64,000 nucleotides of DNA from Emticicia agri (GCF_004168285.1 NZ_SEWF01000037.1:1-64000), one strand, 5' to 3'. Positions 40,206 to 50,105 are shown, numbered from the stretch's first letter. Notes: generated by a model not told the origin, from the sequence alone. Translations and numbers: made by a program.

Positions 40206-41717
40206 ATGAAACTAAAACTTTTACTCTTTGCTTTTGTGCTGTTTTTGTGCGGTTGGAAAGGCAAAACTCCACCTCCGGCCAAACCTAAGAATATCATCTT
40301 TATTCTGGCCGACGACCATCGGTATGATTTTATGGGCTTTATGAATAAAGTGCCGGGTTTGCAGACGCCTAATATGGATAAAATAGCCCGGGAGGGGGCA
40401 CACATTCAGAATGCTTTTGTAAGTACTGCCCTTTGTTCGCCAAGTAGAGCCAGTATTCTTACCGGACAATACGCCCACACCCATACCATTGTTGACAATC
40501 AGGCACCTCTCCCAAAAGGTCTCAAATTTTTTCCGCAATACTTACAGAAAGCCGGATATAACACTGCTTTTTTAGGAAAGTGGCATATGGGCAATACCGA
40601 TGATGCGCCGCAGCCGGGTTTTAATTACTGGTTGAGTTTCAAAGGGCAGGGCGTGTATTATAATCCTACTTTCAATATCAATGGTAAGCAGGTAGCCCAT
40701 AAAGATAGTAGCTATATCTCAGATTTATTGACCGATTATGCCGAACAATGGCTTAATTCTTTAGACAAGAACAAACCCTTTTGTATGTATTTGTCGCATA
40801 AAGGAGTGCATGCCGAGTTTCAGCCTGCTAAAAGACATAAAGGTTCTTTTAAAGAGGCATTGGTATATCCTGAGTCTATGTATCTGACAAAGACCGATAC
40901 CAGTAAGATTTTTGGTGCTTTGCCTGTACATAATGCTGCACAACCGCCTATGAACCCCAATATGAAAGATATGCCGCAATGGGTAAAAAACCAACGGTAT
41001 AGCTGGCATGGGGTTGATTACCTGTATCATGGGCAGATTCAGTTCAATGATTTTTACCGTCAGTATGCTGAGACACTCAGAGGGGTTGATGATAGCATTG
41101 GTAGGGTTCTGAAATGGCTGGAAGATAACGGTCAGGCTGAAAATACCTTGGTGATTTATATGGGTGATAATGGTTTCAGCTTTGGCGAGCATGGTTTGAT
41201 AGACAAACGCCATGCCTACGAAGAGTCAATGCGTGTACCTTTGATTATGCGTTGCCCGAGTGTTATCAAGCCTAATTCAAAAATTTCGGAAGTAATTCAG
41301 AACATTGATATTGCGCCTACCATTCTGAACTATGCAGGTGTAGCAACACCTGTACAAATGCAGGGGAAATCGTTTCTGCCGATTCTGAAAGGACAAAAAA
41401 CAGACTGGAAAGACAAGGCTTTTTATGAGTATTACTGGGAGTATGATTTTCCGCAGACCCCTACGATGTTTGCTGTCAGAACCGACCGTTATAAGTATAT
41501 TTTTAATCATGGCGTGTGGGATGCCAATGAGTTGTATGACCTGAAAAATGACCCCTTAGAGGTAAATAACCTTATCAGAAGCCCGGAGCATCAGGCTATT
41601 GCCAAAGACTTACGAGACCAGGTATGGAGTTGGTTAGAAGATACCAAAGGCATGCAGATACCTTTGAAACGTATATCTAATAAAAGGGGAGACCATAGGT
41701 ATAGAGGGACGTATTGA
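40206..41717 (+). CDS. Cys-type sulfatase (formylglycine-dependent), secreted
   Basis: From the ATG at 40206 the 503-residue protein has a hydrophobic N-terminus, IIFILADDHRYDFMGF (metal ligands) and LCSPSRASILTGQYAHT with Cys77 of CxPSR, the residue matured to formylglycine. GKWHMGN, YMGDNGFSFGEHG and a C-terminal RTDRYKYIFNHG complete the sulfatase core. It hydrolyses sulfate esters, probably of a polysaccharide or glycoprotein, in the periplasm or outside. An anaerobic or aerobic maturase must be encoded elsewhere. A start at 40176 would add ten polar residues before the signal and is unlikely. Confidence 0.9.
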   Translation: MKLKLLLFAFVLFLCGWKGKTPPPAKPKNIIFILADDHRYDFMGFMNKVPGLQTPNMDKIAREGAHIQNAFVSTALCSPSRASILTGQYAHTHTIVDNQAPLPKGLKFFPQYLQKAGYNTAFLGKWHMGNTDDAPQPGFNYWLSFKGQGVYYNPTFNINGKQVAHKDSSYISDLLTDYAEQWLNSLDKNKPFCMYLSHKGVHAEFQPAKRHKGSFKEALVYPESMYLTKTDTSKIFGALPVHNAAQPPMNPNMKDMPQWVKNQRYSWHGVDYLYHGQIQFNDFYRQYAETLRGVDDSIGRVLKWLEDNGQAENTLVIYMGDNGFSFGEHGLIDKRHAYEESMRVPLIMRCPSVIKPNSKISEVIQNIDIAPTILNYAGVATPVQMQGKSFLPILKGQKTDWKDKAFYEYYWEYDFPQTPTMFAVRTDRYKYIFNHGVWDANELYDLKNDPLEVNNLIRSPEHQAIAKDLRDQVWSWLEDTKGMQIPLKRISNKRGDHRYRGTY

Positions 41718-41732
41718 GATTGATATTTTTTT

Positions 41733-41867
41733 GGTAGAGACGTATTGCTATACGTCTCCATTGGGTTATCATTATGTAGGATAATCAGCTATTCTTTAAA
41801 ACCTTGCACAGAATACTTTTATCGAATCGGATAGACTTTTGGAGACGTATAGCAATACGTCTCTACC
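41733..41867. repeat. REPIN-like element, GTAGAGACG family, copy 1 (135 bp)
   Basis: A 28-bp arm at 41733-41760 is perfectly inverted at 41840-41867, with 79 bp between. Each arm also folds on itself (GAGACGTAT, loop TGCT, ATACGTCTC) and starts with a GTAG tetranucleotide. This is the classic plan of REP doublets mobilised by RAYT transposases. A second copy with a different stem sequence is at 49916-50051. Confidence 0.65.
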
Positions 41868-41895
41868 TAATTATGCAAATTCCTTAAAGGCAGAT

Positions 41896-44800
41896 TTACC
41901 CCTCCACCTCCTTCACAGGTAATACCATCACTACCTTGGTTCCGATGCCTTCGCCTTCTTTGTTTTCTAAATCTATGGTCTGGATATTCAGGGTATAGTT
42001 TTCTTCGAGTTTCATTAATTCCAGTCGGTTTTTAATGAGCGAAGTACCTTTGGAAACATGTCCTTTATGGCCTTGCTGAATAGTACCTGCCGCTTTCCGG
42101 CCTATACCATTGTCTTCAATTTCGCAGATGAGCGTTTCTGCCGTATCTTTTTTGAATCGTATCCATATTTTGCCATTATTGTCTTCCCGGCGGCCTGTCA
42201 TCAGGCCATGCCATATCGCATTTTCAACATGCGGCTGAATCATCATGCTTGGAATCTGTATTTCTGTTGGGTTAATTTCCTCATCTACTTCAATGCTGTA
42301 CTGAAAAGCATTGGAAAAACGCAGACTTTCCATCTGAACAAAATAGGTCAGTAATTCTACTTCTTTATTGAGCGATACAAACTGACTGCCAGAATTATCT
42401 AAAACCAACCGTACTAATTTGGCGAATTTAGACAGGTAACGAGAGGCTTCAATAGGGTTATTATCTAAAATAAATGCCTGAATGGAGTTCAATACATTGA
42501 AAATGAAATGCGGATTTAACTGTGAGCGCAGGGCAGTCAGTTTCAAGTCATTGATTTGTTTCTGCACCTCAGTTTTTTCGGCTTCTCTTGTTTCTATGTC
42601 CTGAATCTGACGCTTGTATAAATAATAGAGTATGGCACTCACAATTAACAGAAAACCTACTCTGAACCAGAGGGTCTTCCACCAGGGAGGCGTAATGACG
42701 ATAGTCATCGATGCCACATTCCTGCTCCAGTTCAACCCATCGCTCATGGCTGTTACTTTAAAGGTATAGGTGCCCGGCGGCAGGTTGGTATAGCTGGCAT
42801 ATTTGTTATTCTGTGCGTCTTTCCAGGTATTATCGGCTCCTTCCAGAATATATTTGTAACGGTTCTGGCTACCATTATTAAAATTAAGCCCTACGTATTC
42901 AAAGGTTATATCGTTTTGCTGATAATTGATAGTAACAGGCTCGTTGATATTATAAGCAAACGGAATGTTATCAATTTTTATACCTGTAATAAAAGGCTTT
43001 GGCGGATTTCGTTTAATATTAAAATTATCTAAGGCTAACAATGAAAAAGAATTGTCAGACCCGATAAAAAGGGTATCACCTGCTGCATTGAAAGGCAGAA
43101 TGGCTCCGATGTTGTTATTAGCCAGTCCATTTACATCAGTCAGGTGCTGCATTACATTGGTTTTTAAGTTGAGGTAGTTAAGCCCCTGAGGCGAGCCCAT
43201 CCATAAAATATCATTTTTGTCAAGTAAAAGATGTTCCACACCGTTGCTTAACAGGCCATCAAATTTATCATAAAGCGTGAATGTATCTTTATGTAAATCA
43301 TAAATGAATACGCCAATGTGAGTAGCTATATAAAGATTTCCTTTTTTGTCGGCCGTCATAAAATTGATGGCATCGCTTTCAAATCCCTTTTTCTCTCCCA
43401 TTTTAATCACCGAAAAAGTATCTTTCTTTCTGTCCCATTTTACTAATCCACCACCAGACGTTGTACCCATCCACATATTTCCGGCATAATCTTCTGTAAT
43501 ACTGTAAGCCATACGCAAGGGGAAAGCAGGGGTTGTTTTCTGTGAATATTGTTTAAACCTATTGGTTTTTGGGTCATATACAACCACACCATTGCCATTG
43601 GCTACACCCATCCACATCATTCCCCGGCTATCTATGAATTGGTTATTAACCAAAAAAGAATCCAAAGCCATGGGTTTAGTGGGGTTTTTGATGCGACCAA
43701 AGTCATAATTGCCCATTTTAATCCACCATAAACCATACTGGGTGGCCAGCCAGAGGGTGTCTTTTTTATGTAATCTGGTTGATACCCCTACAGCAATCTC
43801 GGGGTGTTGCTTGCTTCCAAAGAAAAACTTATCCATGTTGTCTTTGGCGAGGTCTGACATAAACCAGCCGTTGCCATAAGTACCTATAAAGACTTTATCG
43901 GGACCCATACGTTGAAAAGTAAGCGCAGGAGCCACTGACCACGATAAACTATTGATGGCTTTATTGATATTAGGATACGTAATAATGGCCTGTTTTGATT
44001 TTGAAATAAGATATAGACCGTCAAAATGGCTTACCCAGATATTGCCTTCCCTGTCTTTCATATAGGTCGGCAATCGGTTGCCACTCATGGAACTTGTCCA
44101 GACAGGCTTGTTGCTTAAATCACTCAGTTGTTTGGTAGTTAAATTCAGGAGCAGGGGTTTTCCTTCCTGTTTTTCTATGATAGCTGTGTGATTGTCAAGC
44201 GGATAAATGGTACCTAATCTATCATTAGCCAGTAATGAGGGCTTTACGTTAATCTGAAATGACTCGATTTTTCGGGTATCAGGAAAATATTTATAGACCA
44301 CATTGGTATTTCTTAGCAATACCCAAAGCGTATGGTCAGGGGCTTGTTTACAGGTATTAAGCTCATTCAGAAAGCCTAAATGCGGGAATTTCTGAACGGC
44401 ATTGATAATTCGCTTTTTGCGGAAATCAATCCAACTGGTCTGGTTGGTTTGAATATTTTTAATAACAAACTGATTACCTTCTACTTCGTACAATTTGAAG
44501 CCTAACGCAAGCCGCCTTTTTTCAAATTCTTCTTCGGGGGTATAGTATGAATCAACAATTCTGAAATTTTTGTCTAAAACGTGCAGACCCGAAAAAGTAA
44601 GTACCCAAAGGTTGCCCTTTCGGTCTGATTTTAAATCGTATACATTATTGTCTAATAATTTCAGGTCAGCGGAGCGGGCAAAGAAAATATTACGGAAAGT
44701 CTGCTTATGCGTATCCATAATCGTCAGGCCGTCGGCTGTACCAATTGCCAGCTTATTATCGGGTAAAACGATAATAGAAGAAATCTGGTCAGAGATAATG

Positions 44801-45039
44801 GAGTTGGTATCTTTTGTATGTGTAAAAGAAAAAAAACGCTCGCCATCGTAACGATTCAATCCTTCAAGTGTAGCAATCCACAAAAAACCATCATTGTCTT
44901 GCACAGCCGCTTTTATTTCATTGCTTGATAAGCCGTTTTTTGAATCAAAATGCTCTATATTATTGAAAAGCAACTGTGCTGAAGTCCGGCTACAGGGTAG
45001 CAGTAAAATCAGGCATATATGTAGTAACAAAAGTCTCAC
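41896..45039 (-). CDS. Reg_prop sensor histidine kinase with Y_Y_Y domain (LytS-type kinase core)
   Basis: The 1047-residue protein has a signal peptide (to about 22), two-component-regulator propeller repeats (GLSSNEIKAAVQDNDGFLWI and similar WIATLEGLNRYDG units, about 30-680), a Y_Y_Y domain (about 690-785), one membrane helix (about 790-812) and a LytS-type kinase core with NPHFIFN (His844) and DNGIGR in the ATP-binding domain. It senses a periplasmic ligand, by analogy a glycan fragment, and phosphorylates a LytTR-type regulator. It is not a hybrid protein, and no regulator gene adjoins it, so the partner is unlinked. The surrounding glycan enzymes are plausible targets. Confidence 0.9.
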   Translation of the reverse strand: MRLLLLHICLILLLPCSRTSAQLLFNNIEHFDSKNGLSSNEIKAAVQDNDGFLWIATLEGLNRYDGERFFSFTHTKDTNSIISDQISSIIVLPDNKLAIGTADGLTIMDTHKQTFRNIFFARSADLKLLDNNVYDLKSDRKGNLWVLTFSGLHVLDKNFRIVDSYYTPEEEFEKRRLALGFKLYEVEGNQFVIKNIQTNQTSWIDFRKKRIINAVQKFPHLGFLNELNTCKQAPDHTLWVLLRNTNVVYKYFPDTRKIESFQINVKPSLLANDRLGTIYPLDNHTAIIEKQEGKPLLLNLTTKQLSDLSNKPVWTSSMSGNRLPTYMKDREGNIWVSHFDGLYLISKSKQAIITYPNINKAINSLSWSVAPALTFQRMGPDKVFIGTYGNGWFMSDLAKDNMDKFFFGSKQHPEIAVGVSTRLHKKDTLWLATQYGLWWIKMGNYDFGRIKNPTKPMALDSFLVNNQFIDSRGMMWMGVANGNGVVVYDPKTNRFKQYSQKTTPAFPLRMAYSITEDYAGNMWMGTTSGGGLVKWDRKKDTFSVIKMGEKKGFESDAINFMTADKKGNLYIATHIGVFIYDLHKDTFTLYDKFDGLLSNGVEHLLLDKNDILWMGSPQGLNYLNLKTNVMQHLTDVNGLANNNIGAILPFNAAGDTLFIGSDNSFSLLALDNFNIKRNPPKPFITGIKIDNIPFAYNINEPVTINYQQNDITFEYVGLNFNNGSQNRYKYILEGADNTWKDAQNNKYASYTNLPPGTYTFKVTAMSDGLNWSRNVASMTIVITPPWWKTLWFRVGFLLIVSAILYYLYKRQIQDIETREAEKTEVQKQINDLKLTALRSQLNPHFIFNVLNSIQAFILDNNPIEASRYLSKFAKLVRLVLDNSGSQFVSLNKEVELLTYFVQMESLRFSNAFQYSIEVDEEINPTEIQIPSMMIQPHVENAIWHGLMTGRREDNNGKIWIRFKKDTAETLICEIEDNGIGRKAAGTIQQGHKGHVSKGTSLIKNRLELMKLEENYTLNIQTIDLENKEGEGIGTKVVMVLPVKEVEG

Positions 45040-45531
45040 TCAGCGAACAGTTTATAGTTAGTATATTTTATCAGGCAAAAACAAGAATAAGTGGGCATGA
45101 AATCTGTTTCCGAAATTTACTAAAAAGTACTACTGATAAGTCCTAAAGCCTGAAATATCAGCTCTAAATCTTATTGAAAGAATAAGAGGGAGTAATTCTA
45201 TCCATAAAACGATGTATTTTGAAAATGAAAGAATGGCAATACTGCTAAAGGAAGTATTCAGCGTAATTCATTTTTTATACGGTTCAGATTAGGGTTACTC
45301 CATACAACAATCAGGATTTGTAAATGTTTATAAAGGCTATTTAATCACTTAGCCTGAGTTATTTACTGCCTTGACCATACCCGGATTGCCAATCCGGGAT
45401 ACGCCAGATTCTTATTTTTTCCTGCCGGAAGCTAATCTATTTATGCCATCTACAAATTCTGGCTTTCGTAGTTTTTATATTTCGCACAACTTTGTGCCAT
45501 CAAATGAATCAAACAATTAAACAGACCAGTC
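45040..45531. other. 492-bp intergenic region with one hairpin
   Basis: No gene. CCCGGATT (45380-45387) and AATCCGGG (45391-45398) form an 8-bp hairpin with loop GCC, of the type found in small repeat elements. The right part is the upstream region of the lipoprotein gene. Nothing else seen. Confidence 0.45.
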
Positions 45532-45954
45532 ATGAAAACTTATCATTCTTTTAACAGATTTTTTGCTTATGCCATCGTTTTTTCAATGTTGTTCTTATAC
45601 AGTTGTAAAGACAAAGAATCGGTTGAACCATCAATGGCAGACGAAGTTACAGGCAACTATAACGTAAGTTCGATTTCGCAAGGAGGTTTAGTCGTTACAC
45701 TACCTATGGAAGGCTTATCGGGTGAATATTCAGTAAGCAAGATTAATGATTCTAAAGTGAAAGTTTCGTATGTATTGAAATCGAAAGGCTACCCTGATGA
45801 AGTAGGTTCAGAAGATGCTACTTTGACAAAAGCATCTAACGGAGGTATTGATTTTCATACGACAGAAAAAGTAGGAAACTTTGCCAATAACACCATTACT
45901 TTTGAGTTTACTGACGAAAACGGTGACATAACTATCGTAGCCAAGAAAAAGTAA
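45532..45954 (+). CDS. Small lipoprotein (140 aa), lipocalin-like shape
   Basis: The N-terminus MKTYHSFNRFFAYAIVFSML continues to FLYSCKDKES, a lipoprotein signal with Cys26. The mature 115 residues are beta-rich with VTGNYNVSSISQGG near the start and ENGDITIVAKK at the end, as in small lipocalin-like Bacteroidota lipoproteins. No binding residues can be named. It faces the GH30 gene across a terminator. Confidence 0.65.
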   Translation: MKTYHSFNRFFAYAIVFSMLFLYSCKDKESVEPSMADEVTGNYNVSSISQGGLVVTLPMEGLSGEYSVSKINDSKVKVSYVLKSKGYPDEVGSEDATLTKASNGGIDFHTTEKVGNFANNTITFEFTDENGDITIVAKKK

Positions 45955-46011
45955 GAAACCCGGACACGGTTTATCATATCTATAGAATGGTAAGCCCTTT
46001 GCTGAGACATA

Positions 46012-46045
46012 AAAAAGCCACCTTGTCGCACAGATAAGGTGGCTT
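46012..46045 (-). terminator. Terminator of the GH30 gene
   Basis: AAGCCACCTT (46015-46024) pairs with AAGGTGGCTT (46036-46045). On the minus strand a T-run follows and the hairpin begins 12 bp after the GH30 stop. It may also stop the convergent lipoprotein transcript. Confidence 0.75.
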
Positions 46046-46056
46046 CCTGCCTTTGA

Positions 46057-47433
46057 TTACCAGATATAAGTAGCCACCGAACCTCCGTTAAGCGATTGGC
46101 TTAATAGCTTGCCTTTTACCGATATAGCAAAGGCTTGTGGTTTGTCAGACTCGTTCAGTACCAACAATACAGTTTTACCTGCAGGCGTTTTAAAAGCTAC
46201 ATTTGCCAGACTCATGGTACTATTAGAGGCAATACGCACCGAACCCGGACGAACAAATTTAGAAGCATGCGCTACTATATAATAGGCCGGATTTCTGATA
46301 ATTGAATTTCCCACAGTAATAGCTCCCAGACATTCGGTACAACCGCCATCGGTATGCGGGTTTTGTTTCGGGTCGGCGGCTAAGTTCCATTCCAGTACAT
46401 TTTTGCTCCAGTTTCTTGGGGCGCCGATAATCAGGTTTTTTACATGCCATTTCAAATCGCCTGCAAAATTACCGGGGGCACCAATCCATTGTTCTGTAAA
46501 ATACAGGTTTTTATCAGGGTGTGCTTCATGTACCTCATTCAGGGCTTCAATACTGCCACCATATAAGTGAAAAGCCGAACCATCTATGTATTTACGGGCT
46601 TCGGGGTCGTTCAGAACACTGATAGGATAATCAGGCCGGTCGGCGTTGTGGTCATACAAAATAATTTTGGTTTTGATAGCCGCCGCCTTAAATGCCGGAC
46701 CAAGGTTTTTCTTGATAAAGGTAGTTTGTTCACTCGGCAACATCAGCAGGCTTGGGTTATTGCCCGGGTGCAAAGGCTCATTCTGAATCGTGATGGCATC
46801 AATGCGGATTCCCTCTTTTTGCATGTGCTGAATATACTTCACTAAATACCTGGCATAAGCCTGATAAAATTCCGGTTTCAGACTACCGCCTTTTGAGTTA
46901 CCGTTGGTTTTCATCCATGTAGGGGGTGTCCAGGGTGAGCCTAAGATTTTGATAGCCGGATTGATTTTAAGGATTTGTTTCAGTACAGGTAGTAAATCTT
47001 TTTGCTCTTCGGCCAGACTGAATTTCTGTATGTTCGGGTCGGTTTCACCACTGGCCAAATCATTGTAAGTAAATACATGGTCGCTTAAATCAGAAGCACC
47101 GATACTGACCCTTAAATAGCTGATACCGATATTGTTCTGGTCAATAGCAAAAAGTTCTTTCAGCAGGTCAGCCCTTTCGGCATCCTTTAGCTGATTAATC
47201 AGCGTGGCACTACCGCCTGTAAGCGTAAAACCAAAGCCATCCATAGTCTGAAAGCGTTTGGTGTCGTCCACAAAAATGGTCGGGCCATCAGTTTTTTCAT
47301 TGCCAAAACTTAATGTCTGGGATTGTTTCTGAAATAAAACCGACTTATCGGCATTGGTAAGCCATACTTCTACCTGTTGCGCTTTTGCCAGAAAAGTAGC
47401 AAAACAGAGCAGAATCGTTAGCGTTTGTTTCAT
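46057..47433 (-). CDS. Glycoside hydrolase family 30
   Basis: The 458-residue enzyme has a signal peptide (MKQTLTILLCFATFLAKAQ), an N-terminal beta strand region and a TIM barrel with the GFGFTLTGGSA start typical of GH30. Glu219 in TIQNEPLH is the acid/base and Glu314 in YFTEQWIG the nucleophile. A short C-terminal beta domain follows. Family activities include beta-1,6-glucanase, glucosylceramidase and xylanase; the GGS…TPPTWMKTN pattern resembles the glucanase/glucosylceramidase branch. It is secreted and lies 60 bp downstream of the CE15-like esterase gene on the same strand, so both may form one transcript. Confidence 0.88.
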   Translation of the reverse strand: MKQTLTILLCFATFLAKAQQVEVWLTNADKSVLFQKQSQTLSFGNEKTDGPTIFVDDTKRFQTMDGFGFTLTGGSATLINQLKDAERADLLKELFAIDQNNIGISYLRVSIGASDLSDHVFTYNDLASGETDPNIQKFSLAEEQKDLLPVLKQILKINPAIKILGSPWTPPTWMKTNGNSKGGSLKPEFYQAYARYLVKYIQHMQKEGIRIDAITIQNEPLHPGNNPSLLMLPSEQTTFIKKNLGPAFKAAAIKTKIILYDHNADRPDYPISVLNDPEARKYIDGSAFHLYGGSIEALNEVHEAHPDKNLYFTEQWIGAPGNFAGDLKWHVKNLIIGAPRNWSKNVLEWNLAADPKQNPHTDGGCTECLGAITVGNSIIRNPAYYIVAHASKFVRPGSVRIASNSTMSLANVAFKTPAGKTVLLVLNESDKPQAFAISVKGKLLSQSLNGGSVATYIW

Positions 47434-47493
47434 AGATTGGTTTTTTAAATGAGGTTGGTAAAATAAAGTATTTTTGAATTTTGAGGAGAGTCT

Positions 47494-48681
47494 CTACCTT
47501 CGAAAATAATGAAAATTGGCAAAGCGAATAAAATTGCCCCAGTCGTAGGCGGTCATGTTATGAATCCCTTCCCGGTTATGATAGCCTAAAACCGAATGAA
47601 TAATAGGGGTATTAGGTGGTGGTGGAGTAGGGGTGAGTGCTGATTTTTTTCCATACAAAGCATAGACCTTTTGCGACTCAATAATAGATTGGTAAGACCC
47701 CACAGGGTCAGCCCATAAATCCTTTGTGGCAGAAGTAGTATAAACAGGTCTCGGGGCTATTAACGAAATCAGCATGTGCTGGTCAACAGGTAAAGCGTTT
47801 GCCTTATCATTATATTGTTTATAATTGTTGTTGAACCAGTGAGGAAAAGTAGTGTTAATGGCTCTGATGGTTTCGGCAGGTTTGTATTGCCGCCTGGCTA
47901 AGGCAGCCCCTGTATTGCCCGAACAACTGGAAAATACCATAGCAAAACGCTGGTCTTGTGCGGCTGCCCATAAAGCGGCCTTACCACCACGCGAATGACC
48001 TACCAGATTGACTTTATCAAAATCTATGGCTGCATCAGTTTTAAAATAATCCATTACCCGACTGGCAGCCCAGCCCCAGGCACCAATGGCTTTCATGCCA
48101 TTATCGGCCGTTAACTGTTCAGGATATAGCTGTAAAACACCTTTCTGATAGGTGTCCTTGTTGTCGGGAGCGGCATCACTTACATGAAAAGCAGCTATGG
48201 CATAACCACTGTCAATAGCCATTTCAGCAGGCCAGAACTCGCTTATGGTTTTTCTTGTGGGGTCTGTATTCTCCTTACCCCGGTTATTAATCAGCAAAAA
48301 TACGGGTGAGTTTTTTTTACCATTATTTGGGGTAAACAATATCAGATTAATCGCTACCATCTTATTGTCTTTCTCTACAGTAATCAATACCTCTTTCAGG
48401 TGTGCCTTGCCATTCATGGCGTTAGCTATTTCATTGGTAATCTTATAGCTAATATGGTCGTAACTTTTCGGCATCTGACCATAAATGTTATCTTCAAACA
48501 AGGTTAATAATTCCGGCCTTCTCTTTTTCTCCCATTCAGTTATTTTTTTTACTGGCTTTCCGTCAGCGGTTTTTAAAATCTCCGGTAGCGTATAGGGTGG
48601 TACATCTGCTTCATCATTTTGTCCATAGCTTTTTGTTAGTACAAAAAGCATCACCAAACAAAATTTAAGTTGTCTCATCAT
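47494..48681 (-). CDS. CE15-like glucuronoyl/acetyl-xylan esterase
   Basis: The start is placed at the MMRQLKF ATG pair (48676-48681), which gives a signal peptide; the upstream Met at 48738 adds an implausible leader. VNLVGHSRGGKAALWAA contains the GxSRxG nucleophile elbow of CE15 enzymes (catalytic Ser), and GYHNREGIHNMTAYDW near the end supplies the likely catalytic His. CE15 enzymes cut ester bonds between glucuronoyl groups of xylan and lignin. Together with GH30, GH127 and a sulfatase it suggests breakdown of decorated plant polysaccharide. Activity on another ester is possible. Confidence 0.8.
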   Translation of the reverse strand: MMRQLKFCLVMLFVLTKSYGQNDEADVPPYTLPEILKTADGKPVKKITEWEKKRRPELLTLFEDNIYGQMPKSYDHISYKITNEIANAMNGKAHLKEVLITVEKDNKMVAINLILFTPNNGKKNSPVFLLINNRGKENTDPTRKTISEFWPAEMAIDSGYAIAAFHVSDAAPDNKDTYQKGVLQLYPEQLTADNGMKAIGAWGWAASRVMDYFKTDAAIDFDKVNLVGHSRGGKAALWAAAQDQRFAMVFSSCSGNTGAALARRQYKPAETIRAINTTFPHWFNNNYKQYNDKANALPVDQHMLISLIAPRPVYTTSATKDLWADPVGSYQSIIESQKVYALYGKKSALTPTPPPPNTPIIHSVLGYHNREGIHNMTAYDWGNFIRFANFHYFRR

Positions 48682-48902
48682 CGGGCTGTTTCTTGAAATG
48701 TGTTTACACAAAACTATATAAAGGAATGGCAAGAACAAAATGACAACCTGTGAGTAAGGTATTTCTTATTACCATACAACCGGAAACTAATCCATTTTTG
48801 ATTGAATTGATGGCGTTAGGATAGATGAGCGCATCTATTTCTTTTTTAAGTTTTATTTTATATTTTTGACAGACTTAATTCAGCCTATAACCATCTATTC
48901 AA

Positions 48903-49886
48903 ATGCCAAAGTTTTTCGCAATTATACTTTGTGTAATTAGTCTGTCTGTTTCTGCACAGAAAAAACAACCTGTCTCAGTTATTTTTGATACCGACATTGC
49001 CCCCGATTATGATGATGTGGGTGCTATGGCATTGCTCCATGCTTTTGCCGATGCCGGAGAAGCAAAGATATTAGCTACCATTTCGTGCAATGCTTTTGAA
49101 ACCACCGTGCCTACCATCAGTTTATTGAACGATTATTTTGGCCGTCCGAATATTCCGATTGGTATTACCAAAAGAGAAAAACCCAATATGAACTGCTCGC
49201 AGAAATGGGCAGAATATATTGTAGAAAAATACCCGCATAAGGTAAAATCAAATGCTGAGGCAATGGAGGCTACCAAACTATACAGAAAGATTTTAGCCAA
49301 ACAGCCCGACCAGTCTGTTACCATTATTACTGTAGGATTCTTCACTAATTTAGCTGATTTATTAGCCTCTCAGCCTGACGAGTTTTCAAAACTTTCGGGC
49401 AAAGACCTGATAAAGAAAAAGGTAAAACTATTGGTATCGATGGCGGCCGGATTAAACAAGGAAAATCGTGGACATGAATTTAATGTACATATTGATGCCA
49501 AAGCCTCTCAGAAAGTTTTTACAGAATGGAATACGCCTATGCTACTAAGTGGCTTTGAGATAGGAGAGAAGATAAGAACAGGTATCCGTTTAATTAATAA
49601 CGAAAGTATTCAGCAAAGCCCTGTGAAAGATGCGTATCAGGTAGCACTGACCAAAGATAAAAATACAATCGGGCGTAATAGCTGGGACCAGACGGCTGTG
49701 TTGGTAGCTATAAAAGGAATAGCACCGTATTTTTCTACAAGAAAACTGGATTTTGAAATCAAAGACGATGGTACCAATCTATTGATTCCGGGAGAGAAGA
49801 TAACTTATCTGACCGAAAAAATGCCAGCCACAGAAGTAGCGGCTATCATTGAAGATTTAATGATGCACCAGCCTAAGAAGAAATAA
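48903..49886 (+). CDS. Secreted nucleoside hydrolase (IU-NH family)
   Basis: A signal peptide (MPKFFAIILCVISLSVSAQ) precedes SVIFDTDIAPDYDDVGAM, the DTDxxxDxDD-type calcium site (Asp residues about 29-38) of inosine-uridine nucleoside hydrolases. ISCNAFETTVPTIS and GFFTNLADLL fit the same fold. It splits ribonucleosides into base and ribose, here outside the cytoplasm. A transporter and ribokinase follow on the same strand, which supports nucleoside salvage. A TATTTTTG box (48861-48868) lies 35 bp upstream. Confidence 0.88.
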   Translation: MPKFFAIILCVISLSVSAQKKQPVSVIFDTDIAPDYDDVGAMALLHAFADAGEAKILATISCNAFETTVPTISLLNDYFGRPNIPIGITKREKPNMNCSQKWAEYIVEKYPHKVKSNAEAMEATKLYRKILAKQPDQSVTIITVGFFTNLADLLASQPDEFSKLSGKDLIKKKVKLLVSMAAGLNKENRGHEFNVHIDAKASQKVFTEWNTPMLLSGFEIGEKIRTGIRLINNESIQQSPVKDAYQVALTKDKNTIGRNSWDQTAVLVAIKGIAPYFSTRKLDFEIKDDGTNLLIPGEKITYLTEKMPATEVAAIIEDLMMHQPKKK

Positions 49887-49915
49887 TTATTCTTTAGATT
49901 TTTTATAAATTGTTT

Positions 49916-50051
49916 TCGTAGAGACGCCATGCTGGCACCTCCAAGGGTATACCCCTACCAATACATTTTAATTGAGAAGATATTTTTCATATAATAGTTG
50001 GCGCTTTTCATTTCATAGCCCCTAAGAGACGCCAACATGGCGTCTCTACGA
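49916..50051. repeat. REPIN-like element, GTAGAGACG family, copy 2 (136 bp)
   Basis: TCGTAGAGACGCCATG (49916-49931) is perfectly inverted at 50036-50051. The right side folds as GAGACGCCA, loop ACA, TGGCGTCTC; the left side is a diverged form. Ends, length and layout match copy 1 at 41733-41867, but stem bases differ in a paired way. It fills the spacer between nucleoside hydrolase and transporter genes. Confidence 0.65.
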
Positions 50052-50105
50052 GAACGATTTATATTTATCAATCAACCTTCTTATACCTCTAACCTTTACA
50101 AAATT

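Noticed and set aside
41733-50051. A composite transposon between the two GTAGAGACG elements
   Set aside because: The elements are short hairpin doublets without a transposase, and the genes between are ordinary chromosomal ones.
50037-50105. Upstream ATG for the sugar transporter
   Set aside because: It lies within the right arm of the repeat element, and the added residues are not membrane-like; the ATG at 50106 begins directly at the first helix.
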